Assembly: GCA_903895255.1 (NCBI GenBank) | Contig: CAITTG010000094.1 | Coordinates: forward strand, 1-56,124 | Direction of reading: 5' to 3' | DNA from: an uncultured Verrucomicrobia subdivision 3 bacterium | Lineage (GTDB): Bacteria; Verrucomicrobiota; Verrucomicrobiia; Limisphaerales; UBA11358 | DNA: 56,124 nt | Part shown: in pieces, positions 1 to 9,412 of the stretch | How the letters are laid out: each line of letters begins with the position of its first letter | How positions within the stretch are numbered: position 1 is the stretch's first letter | Position numbers and translations under genes: made by a program | The notes under the pieces: model-generated | What the model saw: only the letters and a program-made list of their open reading frames with translations | Databases searched by the model: none | What the model was told of the DNA's origin: nothing

Positions 1-202
1 CAAATTGTGTACTAAGTTCACTAATATAGTTGAGAGAAGGAAAAACACAAGGGCGCAGGACGATCACCGGACCAATGGGGAATCGTCCAAACACCAATAA
101 AGCAACGAGTTGCGCAAGTGAGAACACGCTCAAGAAAATTCTGCAAGTTGGGCGAAAAAGGTTGATGTCCGGCGCGATAATATTCCAACACACATTTTGG
201 AG

Positions 203-235
203 AAAAAAGGGCCGGAGGGGATAACCCCTCCAGCC
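203..235 (-). terminator. Rho-independent terminator, minus strand
   Basis: An 11-bp stem (210-220 with 225-235, one G/T wobble, loop ATAA) is followed on the minus strand by CTTTTTT (complement of the A-run at 203-208). This is the canonical terminator layout for a minus-strand transcript coming from the right. No convincing minus-strand gene ends just before it, so the transcript it ends is unknown. Confidence 0.5.
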
Positions 236-417
236 TGTGTTCTTCGTTCGCAGCCTAATCTTTGGGGCTGACATTGCCTTATTGTATCGGGGAGGCTGGC
301 GGATTTCCGGTGGCATTGGGGCTGGATGGCGGCGTGGACATCACAATAAACGTAACGAAAAAAAGACACACGAGGACAGAAAATAGTTTCACAAATTATC
401 AGTGCGGGAAAAACCAC

Positions 418-426
418 TGCTATAAT
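418..426 (+). promoter_or_regulatory. Extended -10 promoter element
   Basis: TGCTATAAT matches the extended -10 consensus TGnTATAAT exactly. No good -35 box is visible at the usual distance, which fits an extended -10 promoter. It lies about 70 bases before the small gene at 497 and points towards it and the ankyrin-like gene. Confidence 0.4.
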
Positions 427-496
427 GGTCATTCGCGGGTTGGTGTTTTAGGAGTTTTTTGGGAACTCCGCCAGCCCGTGAAATGAACATAAAACT

Positions 497-715
497 ATGA
501 AAACAAAGATACCAAACAAATACGAACTGGCCATTGATGCCGCGGGGTACAAGGTGACCCCGGAATTGACAGGAGCTGTGGAAGCTGAACACTCAAAGAG
601 CCTTGATCAAACGCTCGTTGATGAGGTTTTCTCACGCACTTGCCGGCCAGAGTCTTTGCCCGGTCCGAAAAAGAAGGGCGAGAAACCTGTTCCTCCCACC
701 ACCGCCAGCTAATGC
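497..715 (+). CDS. Small hypothetical protein
   Basis: A 71-residue hydrophilic protein with no recognised domain. It begins MKTKIPNKYELAID and ends in a lysine- and proline-rich tail (PGPKKKGEKPVPP). It starts about 70 bases downstream of an extended -10 element and is followed by the ankyrin-like gene on the same strand, so a short two-gene transcript is plausible. No signal peptide or membrane segment is visible. Coding status rests mainly on position and an open frame; it could be spurious. Confidence 0.35.
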
Positions 716-787
716 AAAATGAAAAACATGGAAGGTGGGGCGATTGCTTCACCTTCCTTTTCCACGAACTGACAATTTTAAGAAACC

Positions 788-1405
788 ATGAATTTAAAAT
801 ATATGAACAACACACCAATATCTGCGTCCCCCCCAGACCTTTTTGAATGCGCTCGAACCGGAGAATATCCGCCGGGAATTACCGCCAGCGATTTGGCCAT
901 GATTAAATCCGGAGGCGACGGATGGACAGCTTTGCACGCGGCGGCTAAATCCGGCCATCTTCCGCCCGGAACCAAAACAACCGACCTAATGGGTGTACGT
1001 ACAAAAAGTGAGTGGACGCCACTTCAAGAGGCTGCGATTCGCGGTGTTTACCCGGATGACATCACTGCAATTGCAATGGCGGCCACAAGCAATTCATGGG
1101 GATGGACTGCGCTGCACACTGCCGCAGGTGCCAACCACTTGCCACCGGGGACAACGCTTTATGATTTAGTGGATCATGCCGACGCGGGTAACGACACTCC
1201 CTACGACTGCCTGCCCGATGAAATGGATCGGAGCCAACTTAAAGGATTGCTGGATGAAGCGCGGGCGACAACGCTAGATGAGGTAAAGTTCCATGGTGAC
1301 CTTCTCTTTAGGAAAAGCCCGGCATTCGTGACGCTGTGGATGGCCGGAGAAATTAAGAGAATCAATAACCTCGCTTGGAAACGATTTTGCCAGGCAAATT
1401 AAAGT
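788..1405 (+). CDS. Ankyrin-repeat-like protein
   Basis: A 204-residue protein with at least three ankyrin-type units: DGWTALHAAAKSGHLP near residues 43-58, SEWTPLQEAAIRGVYP near 74-89 and WGWTALHTAAGANHLP near 107-122. The W-TALH-AA pattern is the helix start of ankyrin repeats, which serve as protein-binding scaffolds. The spacing of about 33 residues fits the family, although the linkers (PPGTKTTDL, PPGTTLYDL) are unusual and repeat each other. There is no signal peptide. An alternative ATG lies at 803. The gene converges on the YgjP-type gene of the restriction operon. Its partner or target cannot be read from the sequence. Confidence 0.6.
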
Positions 1406-1423
1406 TGAAGCTTGTCGTGTTGC

Positions 1424-2143
1424 TCAATACCCCCAATGCTCATGGCGTACGGGAAGACGATTCAGGGTTTGCCGGTGCCCCTGCCATCGGGGCATGAATT
1501 GGTCCATGAGGGCCACGAACCTACGGCTATGGGTCGGTTCAAGCAAATGGGTCATCTCATGCACAATGATGTACGCCAAGCATTCCGCTGGTTTTTTGGC
1601 CAGTTCGCTATTGAGTCGAATGGTTCGGTTGCTTGGGGTGCAACTGCCCCATTTGGTTTTCATCCGCTGGACAAAGAACTTCTCCACCCGCACCCCCATT
1701 AACTTTTCCCACTTGGTAATCAGCGGTGGGGTGGCTTGCTTGACGAGCCCCCGGTACCAGTCATCAAGCAGGGACTCCTTTTTTGCGGTGGTCGTGCCTG
1801 GTCGTATTTGGAGGGTCAGCCGATTATGGCTGAGTTCTATCTGTGGTGCCGCCTGCACCTCGCTTTGTTGAAGCAAATAACGACGCCCCCACACATAATG
1901 GCTTTCCCGGTCGAGGAATTCCCGGGGTGTTTCCCGATCCTGACCCCGGACATCCCGCTGGTGCTGCCTGATCCAACCCAGTTTGGAGATGGCGAATACC
2001 CGGATGGTATCCAAGTCCATGCGATTGGGTGCCGAGATGCGAACCCGGCCAGTCGGGGGATAGACGCTCAGGTGGACGTTTTTAATGTCCTTCTTGATGA
2101 CATCCACAGTCAGGTCGCCCAGTTGGACTTGCGTGACCATCAA
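1424..2143 (-). CDS. YgjP/SprT-type zinc metallopeptidase of the type I R-M operon
   Basis: A 239-residue cytoplasmic protein of the YgjP-like (DUF45, M48-related) metallopeptidase family. The zinc motif HEMTH lies near residue 192 in IIVHEMTHLLEPTHSRRF, with the family's further histidine in the THSRRF segment. The preceding MKTKWGSC motif is also diagnostic of the family. Its start overlaps the hsdR stop by ATGA, so it is the last gene of the operon and is translationally coupled. Family members are often found as the last gene of type I restriction operons, where their role is not settled; proteolytic control of a subunit is one possibility. Length is normal for the family. Confidence 0.85.
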   Translation of the reverse strand: MMVTQVQLGDLTVDVIKKDIKNVHLSVYPPTGRVRISAPNRMDLDTIRVFAISKLGWIRQHQRDVRGQDRETPREFLDRESHYVWGRRYLLQQSEVQAAPQIELSHNRLTLQIRPGTTTAKKESLLDDWYRGLVKQATPPLITKWEKLMGVRVEKFFVQRMKTKWGSCTPSNRTIRLNSELAKKPAECLAYIIVHEMTHLLEPTHSRRFVALMDQFMPRWQGHRQTLNRLPVRHEHWGY

Positions 2144-5100
2144 TACTCCCTTTGCGCTTTGATGATCAGGAAAATCCGTTCCACCTGGTCAGCGCCCTTC
2201 AAGATTTTGAAAAGTTCCCCCTTGATGACCTGTTCCCGTGTCTGGACCCCGCGCCATCCGTCGGGGCTCGTTCGTCTGACGGTTTCATCAATCGTCTCCG
2301 CCAGTTTCAAAATCGGATCATCCTGCACCCGGTATTCGCCGGCCCCTTCACCGAAATGATCGCCGGGTTCTGAGGCGGGCGATTGTTGCAGGTTATGGTA
2401 CAGGGCGCGCAGGGCTGGACTTCGTTTGAGGGATTCCGGGGTATTATCGGCATGACCAGATTGCACATGCTTGGCCACGTCGGCGATGCGTTTCAAAAAA
2501 GTTTCATAGTCAATGCGCCTGGCTCTCAGGTCGTCGAGGATTTCTTTCAATAACGCCGACATCCGGTCGTAATAGGCCGGGTCATTGAGGTGTTCCTTGA
2601 TGATTTTGCTGCGGACGTTGTTCGCGATGGTTTCCGCCACTGCTGACGGGTTGTCCTTGATTCCGTCGGGCAAACTCTTGATGGCATCAGCCAGTCCGCT
2701 TTTCTCAACCAGTTCCAAGAGACCGATGTCGTCGAAATTGGAAATCTTCCGGGGTTCGTCGGCTTCAATGTAGGTGTCTATGAGGTGCCGCATGTCGGCC
2801 TCATACGCTTTCAGGTCAATCGTTTCACCACTGGCCCGCCGGATGATTTCCCGCAGTTTCAAGTTTCGTTCAATGTCTTGCTTGATCTTGGCGATTTGGG
2901 CATCGGTGTATCCGGCCTTGGTCAAATCGTCGGCGATATTGGCATAGGCGCGGACCAAACTAGCGGCGGACTTGTACAGGGCCACCCGCTGCGCTTCGTG
3001 GGATTTAAGGTCATCGGGAATCTCGGTGTTCCCGCAGAAGTAATGGATATGGCTCAGTTCATCCTTGGGCGGTTGCACGGGTTCACAGAGCATTGCCACG
3101 GTTTCCAGCGCTTGATCCAGACGCTCCCGTCCTTTTTTCAACCTGTCCTGCATCAGCACTTCCGGGCTGGCTCCCCCGTCGGTGTTGTCCAGTTCTGACG
3201 TATAAACCTGCAATGCCCCGGTCCCTTTGTCATTGATAAGTTTTTTGAACAGGTCTTTGTAATCAACAATGTAACCGAACGTCTTGTCCTCTCCGTCCAG
3301 CCGGTTGGTCCGACAGATGGCTTGAAATAAACCATGGTCCTGCATGGATTTGTCGATGTACAGGTAGGTGCAGGGTGGCGCGTCAAAACCGGTCAGGAGC
3401 TTGTCCACAACGACCAGCAACTTCATGTTGGCCGGCTGGGTTTTGAACAGGGCTTTGGCGTCATCCTCGTAGGCTTCCGTCTTGGTTTTGCCGGGCTTGG
3501 GAGTGACGTCTTTAAGGAGCGCCGTGTAAATGTTGTACAGGAATTGCTTCTCGGTCTCCGTGTTCGCCCCGGTTTCCTCCAAGGTCACATCCTTGGCCAA
3601 GGGGTTATATGAGGTGATGACGGCGCATTTTCCCCGGAACACGGTTTTCTGGAACAGTTCAAAATATTTGGAGGCCTCATAGATGCTGGATGCCACCAGC
3701 ATGGCGTTTCCACGTTCGCTGCTGAGTCGGGGTTTTACGCCGAAATCGAAGACGATGTCCTCCACCACGCGTTCCATGCGCGATTTGGAGCTGAGCACCT
3801 TTTGCATGGTGCCCCATTGCTCCCGGAGTGCGGCCTTTTGCCAGTCATTCAGGCCCTTGGTTTTTGCCTCAAACCAGGCGTCTATTTTGTTCTGGGAACC
3901 CAGCGTTTGTTCAATGTCCCGTGCCTCATAGACGAGGTCAAGCACTACCCCGTCCTCCACCGCTTCCCCGAATTTGTAGGTATGGATGTAATCGCCGAAA
4001 ATTTCCAGGCTTGTCTGCTTGTCCCGTTTTAATAGCGGGGTGCCGGTGAATCCAATGAACACGGCTCCGGGCAACAGAGCCTTCATGGTGCGGTGAAGTT
4101 TGCCGCTCTGGGTCCGGTGACACTCGTCCACGAATATGAATAATTCACCTACAGCCGGGCTGGGCTGGGCTTTCAGTTCCGCGATGAAAGCATCAAAATC
4201 ATCCACGCCCTTCCGGCCGAATTTGTGGACGAGTGAGCAAAGCAGGCGTGGATTTGCCTGGCTGAGTTGTGCCATGAGATCACGCCCGCTGCTGGTGCGT
4301 TTGATGGGTTCGCCGGCATCGGCGAAAACGCCTTCGATCTGCTTGTCCAGCTCCTCGCGGTCAGTAACGATTACCACACGGGCTTTTGGTTTATTTTCCA
4401 GTATCCATTTGGCTAGTAGCACCATGACGATGCTTTTGCCGCTGCCCTGCGTGTGCCAGATGATCCCGCCTTGGTAAGCGTTGATCCTGGCCTGGGCGGC
4501 CTTGATTCCAAAATATTGGTGTACACGGGGGAGTTTCTTGATGCCACCGTCGAACAGCACGAAATCGTGGAGCAGTTCAATGAGCCGGTCCTTCTGGCAC
4601 ATTTTTAGCAGATATTTGTCCAGTTTGAACCGGGAGTTGTCGGCTTCATCCTCTTTCCATCTCAGGAAATATTTTTCCTCGGTCTTGATCGCGCCATACC
4701 GCATCCCCTCCGAATCGTTCCCGGCTATGACCATTTGAACGGTGCTGAAAAACCATTCATTGAATTCCTTCTGCTGATTGGAAAGCAACTGCCGGATGCC
4801 GTCACCGATGGATACATGACTGTTTTTCAACTCAATGACGAGGACGGCGATTCCGTTGATATAGATCACGAGGTCTGGCCGCCGATCTCGATTCCCGCGC
4901 AAGGTGACCTCCTCGGCGATGAAAAAGTCATTTTCTGCCGGGAATTGCCAGTTAATGAGATGAACGGTTTTGGTGACTTTTCCGGCCTCAATTTTCACCG
5001 GCACCCCATAGCGCAGAAGGCTGTAAACCGCCTTGTTGTTGTCGTATAGGCTCCGGTTGGGGTTTTCCGCCTCGGTTTTCAGCAGGTAGATGGCCCGGCT

Positions 5101-5277
5101 AATTTTATCATCGGAATACCCATTCTTCTTTAGATGAACACTAACAAGTGCTTCCTCAATATTACTGTTGGCTGGCCGATCCGCCCAGTTGCCAAGAAAT
5201 CCATAGCCCAGTTCGTCCCGGAACAGTGCAATCACACGGTTTTGCGTTTCACGTTCTGGCTTGCCGACGCTATTCAT
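2140..5277 (-). CDS. hsdR: Type I restriction endonuclease subunit R
   Basis: The motor and nuclease subunit of a type I restriction-modification complex (1045 residues). The N-terminal PD-(D/E)xK nuclease is visible as RRPDLVIYI followed by VIELKN (about residues 130-150). The SF2 translocase has Walker A HTQGSGKSIVMV, a DECH box (FIFVDECHRTQSGK), FTGTPLL, and the late motif DQRLxx equivalent in AICRTNRLDG. I chose the ATG at 5277, because it overlaps the upstream DUF262 stop by ATGA, matching the other junctions; an upstream ATG at 5310 would add 11 residues. The C-terminal helical region is of normal length. It would cut unmodified DNA after translocation together with HsdM and HsdS. Confidence 0.95.
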   Translation of the reverse strand: MNSVGKPERETQNRVIALFRDELGYGFLGNWADRPANSNIEEALVSVHLKKNGYSDDKISRAIYLLKTEAENPNRSLYDNNKAVYSLLRYGVPVKIEAGKVTKTVHLINWQFPAENDFFIAEEVTLRGNRDRRPDLVIYINGIAVLVIELKNSHVSIGDGIRQLLSNQQKEFNEWFFSTVQMVIAGNDSEGMRYGAIKTEEKYFLRWKEDEADNSRFKLDKYLLKMCQKDRLIELLHDFVLFDGGIKKLPRVHQYFGIKAAQARINAYQGGIIWHTQGSGKSIVMVLLAKWILENKPKARVVIVTDREELDKQIEGVFADAGEPIKRTSSGRDLMAQLSQANPRLLCSLVHKFGRKGVDDFDAFIAELKAQPSPAVGELFIFVDECHRTQSGKLHRTMKALLPGAVFIGFTGTPLLKRDKQTSLEIFGDYIHTYKFGEAVEDGVVLDLVYEARDIEQTLGSQNKIDAWFEAKTKGLNDWQKAALREQWGTMQKVLSSKSRMERVVEDIVFDFGVKPRLSSERGNAMLVASSIYEASKYFELFQKTVFRGKCAVITSYNPLAKDVTLEETGANTETEKQFLYNIYTALLKDVTPKPGKTKTEAYEDDAKALFKTQPANMKLLVVVDKLLTGFDAPPCTYLYIDKSMQDHGLFQAICRTNRLDGEDKTFGYIVDYKDLFKKLINDKGTGALQVYTSELDNTDGGASPEVLMQDRLKKGRERLDQALETVAMLCEPVQPPKDELSHIHYFCGNTEIPDDLKSHEAQRVALYKSAASLVRAYANIADDLTKAGYTDAQIAKIKQDIERNLKLREIIRRASGETIDLKAYEADMRHLIDTYIEADEPRKISNFDDIGLLELVEKSGLADAIKSLPDGIKDNPSAVAETIANNVRSKIIKEHLNDPAYYDRMSALLKEILDDLRARRIDYETFLKRIADVAKHVQSGHADNTPESLKRSPALRALYHNLQQSPASEPGDHFGEGAGEYRVQDDPILKLAETIDETVRRTSPDGWRGVQTREQVIKGELFKILKGADQVERIFLIIKAQREY

Positions 5278-7670
5278 TTGATGTTTGTAATTGGCAATTT
5301 GCCAAGGCATAGAGCTAGATGATGCAAGGCATCATGGATTTCTTCGCGAGAGTGAATGGCCACAAGTTTTTCGTTTTTTTGCGCGAATTTACATTTTTTG
5401 CATAAAACATCCGATATTTCTGGAAGCACTTCCAATTTGTTAATATCTAACTGTATTTGAAATAGTTTTTGATGGGAGAGAAGTGCAAAGCGGACGCGCT
5501 TCTTGCCATACTCAAATGAAAAACGTATGCAAGGTTGGAACTCAGTCATCGTAACAGAGTCATAACTATCTAGTTTTAAAGGAGCCAAGCCTTTCCGTGT
5601 GCCTTCATTATCCAACTCTAAATACAAGGAATAGCTAAATAACTCAGCGTGAGTTCCATTCATTTGCTGCCGCCTTAACAAGTAAATTTCGTCGGAGCCG
5701 GATTCGCGCCGAAACTCTTGCAGACCGCAATAATCAATCAGTCCAGGTTGTTTGACGAAGGCCGCCCGCCACGGTTCCAAGGCCTGAGCAGAATTGATAA
5801 GGTTATTTAATTGCGGTCCGACGGTTTTGTTTGCGTCGATGCGGTCCCAAAGAGACTTCAGGTGACTGCGCTCGGTCGTCGGGTCGCGTAGAAAACGCTT
5901 CCAGCTATCACCGTGAGTTGGGGGATTTGTAAGAAATGAATGATTTCTACCGAACCGCAGAAGATAATCACCAACGGCCAGGAGCGCTCGCTTCCAAAGA
6001 TGCTCTTTAATCGGGACCAATCCTGATTGGTTAAATGTCAACTGGGCCTTCATTAGATACTTATCAAATTCGGTTTGTAATTTGGAATGCAATTTCGCGT
6101 TCCAATCTTGTACGCGGATCGTTTCTTCTTGAGCGGACACCCCGGCGAAATCTAATAAAAATGCAATTTGGCCTCGGAAGTAACCGTGCTTTTCGGACTC
6201 TAAAATGCGTATCTTCCAGCTTGGCTCGAACAGAATCAGCTTGGCTTTCAGCACTTCCTCGCGTACTTGTTGTGGGCTAAACCCCAAAGGTTCAATTTCC
6301 ATCTCACCCAGCCGCTGCATAATTTTATCACCGTGAGGTAAAAGCTTTTGAAGACCTGCAAGGCATCGCCCATAATCATCAGCACGTTCGATATTGGTAT
6401 TGTGGGCGAGATTGAAAACGATCCGCATCCACTCATTTAGCGGTTCTTTTTGGACACATCCTTCATATTGTCGCAAAAAATAAACGAATCCTGCAAAAAT
6501 AACCAAGTTAGTATACTCGATTCCAGATGGCTCCCTGATAGCTTGTGAGAAAAATGCTAGCTCATCAAAGTAAGTTGTTTCGGTCAATTGTCGTACCAGT
6601 TGACCGCCGCCCTTGCTCCAAGTTTCCAGGAGGCAAATTAGGTTGTCAGCGAAAGCACGAGTCAGCCATCCTCGATCATGGAAGTTGGTATATGTTCGTG
6701 CCGTTAACGAATTCCTTAGCGCCACCGTATTGTCTGTAAATCTAGGATGCGCATGACTTAAACTGATTCGGATGAGCGCATATAGCAGGTTCATGAGGGC
6801 ATTGTCGAAGACGGTGGTATTGTTGTCTTTATATGCCCAAAAGAAATCAGTCCACTGGGTATCGATACGCACGGCAAAAAACTTGGGAATATTTAATTCC
6901 TCGGTCCCAATCCTTCGGGTCTCAGTTGGGAACAATTCCTTCAACAATTCTTCAAAACGAGCCTTAAAAGTTTCGAATGCCGTGAGTGGTTTTCCACGAG
7001 CATTCATTTTGATGTAAAGATCGTCCGTTAAACCGAAGTGTTCCAGTGGCAATAGGTGGAATGTAATGACAGGCTGTTGAAGGTTTACCAGTCGGGAGTA
7101 AAGACCTTTCTTGTTCTTGAATCGCGCATGGATTGCGTCCAACATAATTAGTGTTGATTGGATAGTAGGATCTAGGCGCCAATGAAGAAAAAACCATGGC
7201 TGATCCTGCAAGTGAATGCTTACTGAAGGAAGTTTGTCAGGAGAACATGCTGGTTGATGGCAGATAATTTCGTCAAAGAATTCAGTACTGCTCGGGCGGA
7301 CACCGTATGTAAATCGCGCATGGTGGCCGTCCCATACTAAAGATTTAAAATCCGCCAGCGCCTCGTCGCACCAAGCAAAGTACCAGTGCAGAAGAAATAG
7401 TGTCGTGAGACGCTGCTGTCCGTCCAGCGGGAGGAAACATTTCTTGTCCTGCCCTTCCATGCTCCCATACACAAAGTCGAGGTTTAGCGGTAGTGTAGGA
7501 TCATTTGTTGGCAGGGACAATGCTCCTTGCAATGCCTTTAAAAATTCATCCCTCACGTCTTTCTCTGAATTACGACCCTGCGCGTAGTCGCGCTGAATGA
7601 GTGGAATCTCTATTCGGCGGCACTTTTCAAGAAGCGCGGCAAAGGTGATTGGTTTGGCAATTTTGATCAT
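5274..7670 (-). CDS. DUF262 (GmrSD-like/ParB-fold) protein, second copy
   Basis: A 798-residue protein with an N-terminal DUF262 domain: IPLIQRDYAQGR near residues 22-33 and the nucleotide-site motif DGQQRLTT near 83-90. DUF262 is the GmrS-type ParB/sulfiredoxin-fold domain that powers type IV (modified-DNA) restriction. A C-terminal DUF1524 HNH nuclease is not obvious, unlike in its neighbour; the rest is a long, mostly helical region with no clear motif. ATG overlaps the previous DUF262 stop by ATGA, and its own stop overlaps hsdR. Its base composition is distinctly AT-richer than hsdM or hsdR. It may partner the first copy as an NTP-sensing subunit; that is inference. Confidence 0.8.
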   Translation of the reverse strand: MIKIAKPITFAALLEKCRRIEIPLIQRDYAQGRNSEKDVRDEFLKALQGALSLPTNDPTLPLNLDFVYGSMEGQDKKCFLPLDGQQRLTTLFLLHWYFAWCDEALADFKSLVWDGHHARFTYGVRPSSTEFFDEIICHQPACSPDKLPSVSIHLQDQPWFFLHWRLDPTIQSTLIMLDAIHARFKNKKGLYSRLVNLQQPVITFHLLPLEHFGLTDDLYIKMNARGKPLTAFETFKARFEELLKELFPTETRRIGTEELNIPKFFAVRIDTQWTDFFWAYKDNNTTVFDNALMNLLYALIRISLSHAHPRFTDNTVALRNSLTARTYTNFHDRGWLTRAFADNLICLLETWSKGGGQLVRQLTETTYFDELAFFSQAIREPSGIEYTNLVIFAGFVYFLRQYEGCVQKEPLNEWMRIVFNLAHNTNIERADDYGRCLAGLQKLLPHGDKIMQRLGEMEIEPLGFSPQQVREEVLKAKLILFEPSWKIRILESEKHGYFRGQIAFLLDFAGVSAQEETIRVQDWNAKLHSKLQTEFDKYLMKAQLTFNQSGLVPIKEHLWKRALLAVGDYLLRFGRNHSFLTNPPTHGDSWKRFLRDPTTERSHLKSLWDRIDANKTVGPQLNNLINSAQALEPWRAAFVKQPGLIDYCGLQEFRRESGSDEIYLLRRQQMNGTHAELFSYSLYLELDNEGTRKGLAPLKLDSYDSVTMTEFQPCIRFSFEYGKKRVRFALLSHQKLFQIQLDINKLEVLPEISDVLCKKCKFAQKNEKLVAIHSREEIHDALHHLALCLGKLPITNIK

Positions 7671-9412
7671 AAGACCTCCACTAAAAACTTGTGTAATGTG
7701 TCGACCATTACCTGGCGATAACCGTTTCCATCATCTTCGGTCCAAAACATAACGTGATCAACGCGTGGATTATAGCATTTTAGAAAAACGTTGCGAGTAC
7801 ATGCAGGCACGAAAATGCCGTGACGATCGAGTGAAAGAATTCGGTAACGTTTCACAGCGAAAACTGCATTCTTGTAGCTTCGGTTTGTTTCAGCATCTAG
7901 AAGAACCAAGTTGTCTATCCCGTGATTTGGTCCATCTTCATCCACTTCGTTGAATTCGCGAAGTATTTTCTCATAAAGTGCGTCGAAAGCGGTATCCGCG
8001 GCTTGTTTTGACAACTTCAGAAATTCCAAAATCTCATTTTGAAGGTCAGGAGACTGCATGGTAGATTTCAAATAACCGAGGCAGTGAGTTACCCATTCGA
8101 CTTGTCCTTTGAAACTGTTCGGCCGGTCCGGCGCGACCGAACGGACATGTTCGATGTCCCACATTGCGGTTTTAAAGCTTTCAAAATTAAATCGAATGTT
8201 GGATTGGGTATTTTCGAGGAGCGTGGCTGCATTGAAGAGTAGCAGAATTGATCGAATTTGTCTTAAATCGCTTGGATATTGCAGGGTATCGAGCTGATCC
8301 ATAACCCACTCTCGGAGCTTAACTGGATCGTTCGGTGCGCCCGCTCCAAGTGCGCGCTCGCACACTTTTGCCTTAAGTTTTTCCTTGAACGCGTGCTTAG
8401 TGCAACCTTCCGCAAGCACACGGATTTCATTCACACCAGTTTTATCCCAAATCAAAAAACCGACCAGGTGATAAAGATATCGGTCTTGAAACCATTCCTC
8501 AAAAAGCATAAAGGTCCGCTTTACGGCGAGCCAAACTTTTTCACAATCAGCGTCCTTGGTTGCGAGCTTTTGGCTGAAATGGTTAAAAGTGGCATAATCA
8601 TTGCCCATGTCTTTTACACCCTCCTTACGCGCGACTAAGTCGAAAAGGAAATCGATCCGAGCGCCTTGCTTTTGGGTTTCATTACTAAGAAACGACCAAA
8701 AATCGGCTTTTTGCAGTTCTTTTTCCAATAAGTCCCATTCGTAGGCGATGCGGAGTTGCACAGCCTCAGCTTCCCCTTTGCCACGTTTTAGGAAAAGCGC
8801 GCGAATGAGTTCGCCATTCGTCAATGGAATTTTTCCAACGTTCAAGCGGGTGAAGGCCGCGACGGGATTTTCCGTTGAGGATAGTTGGAACCATATTACC
8901 TTCGCATTGTTTAGGAACGCTGTCTTGATAGCATCCACTTCGTTTTCTTTTGTCGCGAACCAATTCTCTATCGTCTTTATGGCCTCAGCGATGTGGTAAA
9001 AATCAATATTGGCCGCCGCCTTCTTCGGTGAAGGATTGTCTAGAAATGGAAGCAAATCGGAGCGTGTTTCGTATTCGAGTGTGTAAAGTTTTTGCTGGTA
9101 TTTCACGGCTTGCCGCTCATTGAAGTGCCGTAAGATTAGAAGCAAGGTGGTTAGGCGCTGTTGTCCATCCACCACTTCAAAAGAGCCATCATCATTGGCG
9201 CGTAGTACTAACGGTTGGAGGCAGTAAAATTCTTCTGGTTGCGGATTCTCGCGCTTTGTGAATTCATGAATGTCTTCTAGAAGTTGTGCAACCTGCGTTG
9301 TAGTCCATCGATATCCGCGCTGATATGCCGGGATACGATAGCGAATTGGTGCATCAGATGCATCCACACGCAAATTATATACAGTCTTTAGGTTGATTTG
9401 TTGCTCACTCAT
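7667..9412 (-). CDS. DUF262 protein with DUF1524-like C-terminus (RloF-type)
   Basis: A 581-residue DUF262 protein: IPAYQRGYRW at residues 27-36 and DGQQRLTTLL at 82-91. Near the C-terminus the segment NLVLLDAETNRSYKNAVFAVKRYRI resembles the DUF1524 (GmrD/HNH-type) signature in which NLxLL, N-S-Y and K-R follow the nuclease histidines. The following FVPACTRNVFLKCY block is typical of the RloF-like branch linked to type I operons. The start overlaps the hsdS stop by ATGA and its stop overlaps the next DUF262 gene by ATGA. It is likely a nucleotide-dependent nuclease or restriction accessory acting on DNA. Composition is AT-richer than hsdM. Confidence 0.8.
   Translation of the reverse strand: MSEQQINLKTVYNLRVDASDAPIRYRIPAYQRGYRWTTTQVAQLLEDIHEFTKRENPQPEEFYCLQPLVLRANDDGSFEVVDGQQRLTTLLLILRHFNERQAVKYQQKLYTLEYETRSDLLPFLDNPSPKKAAANIDFYHIAEAIKTIENWFATKENEVDAIKTAFLNNAKVIWFQLSSTENPVAAFTRLNVGKIPLTNGELIRALFLKRGKGEAEAVQLRIAYEWDLLEKELQKADFWSFLSNETQKQGARIDFLFDLVARKEGVKDMGNDYATFNHFSQKLATKDADCEKVWLAVKRTFMLFEEWFQDRYLYHLVGFLIWDKTGVNEIRVLAEGCTKHAFKEKLKAKVCERALGAGAPNDPVKLREWVMDQLDTLQYPSDLRQIRSILLLFNAATLLENTQSNIRFNFESFKTAMWDIEHVRSVAPDRPNSFKGQVEWVTHCLGYLKSTMQSPDLQNEILEFLKLSKQAADTAFDALYEKILREFNEVDEDGPNHGIDNLVLLDAETNRSYKNAVFAVKRYRILSLDRHGIFVPACTRNVFLKCYNPRVDHVMFWTEDDGNGYRQVMVDTLHKFLVEVL

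Larger units (their letters stand above)
1..496. other. Left-edge stretch without a recognisable gene
   Basis: I recognise no protein here; short open frames exist on both strands but none looks like a known family. The stretch holds a hairpin followed on the minus strand by a T-run (203-235) and an extended -10 element on the plus strand (418-426), listed separately. It belongs to the AT-richer accessory part of the window. Confidence 0.5.
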
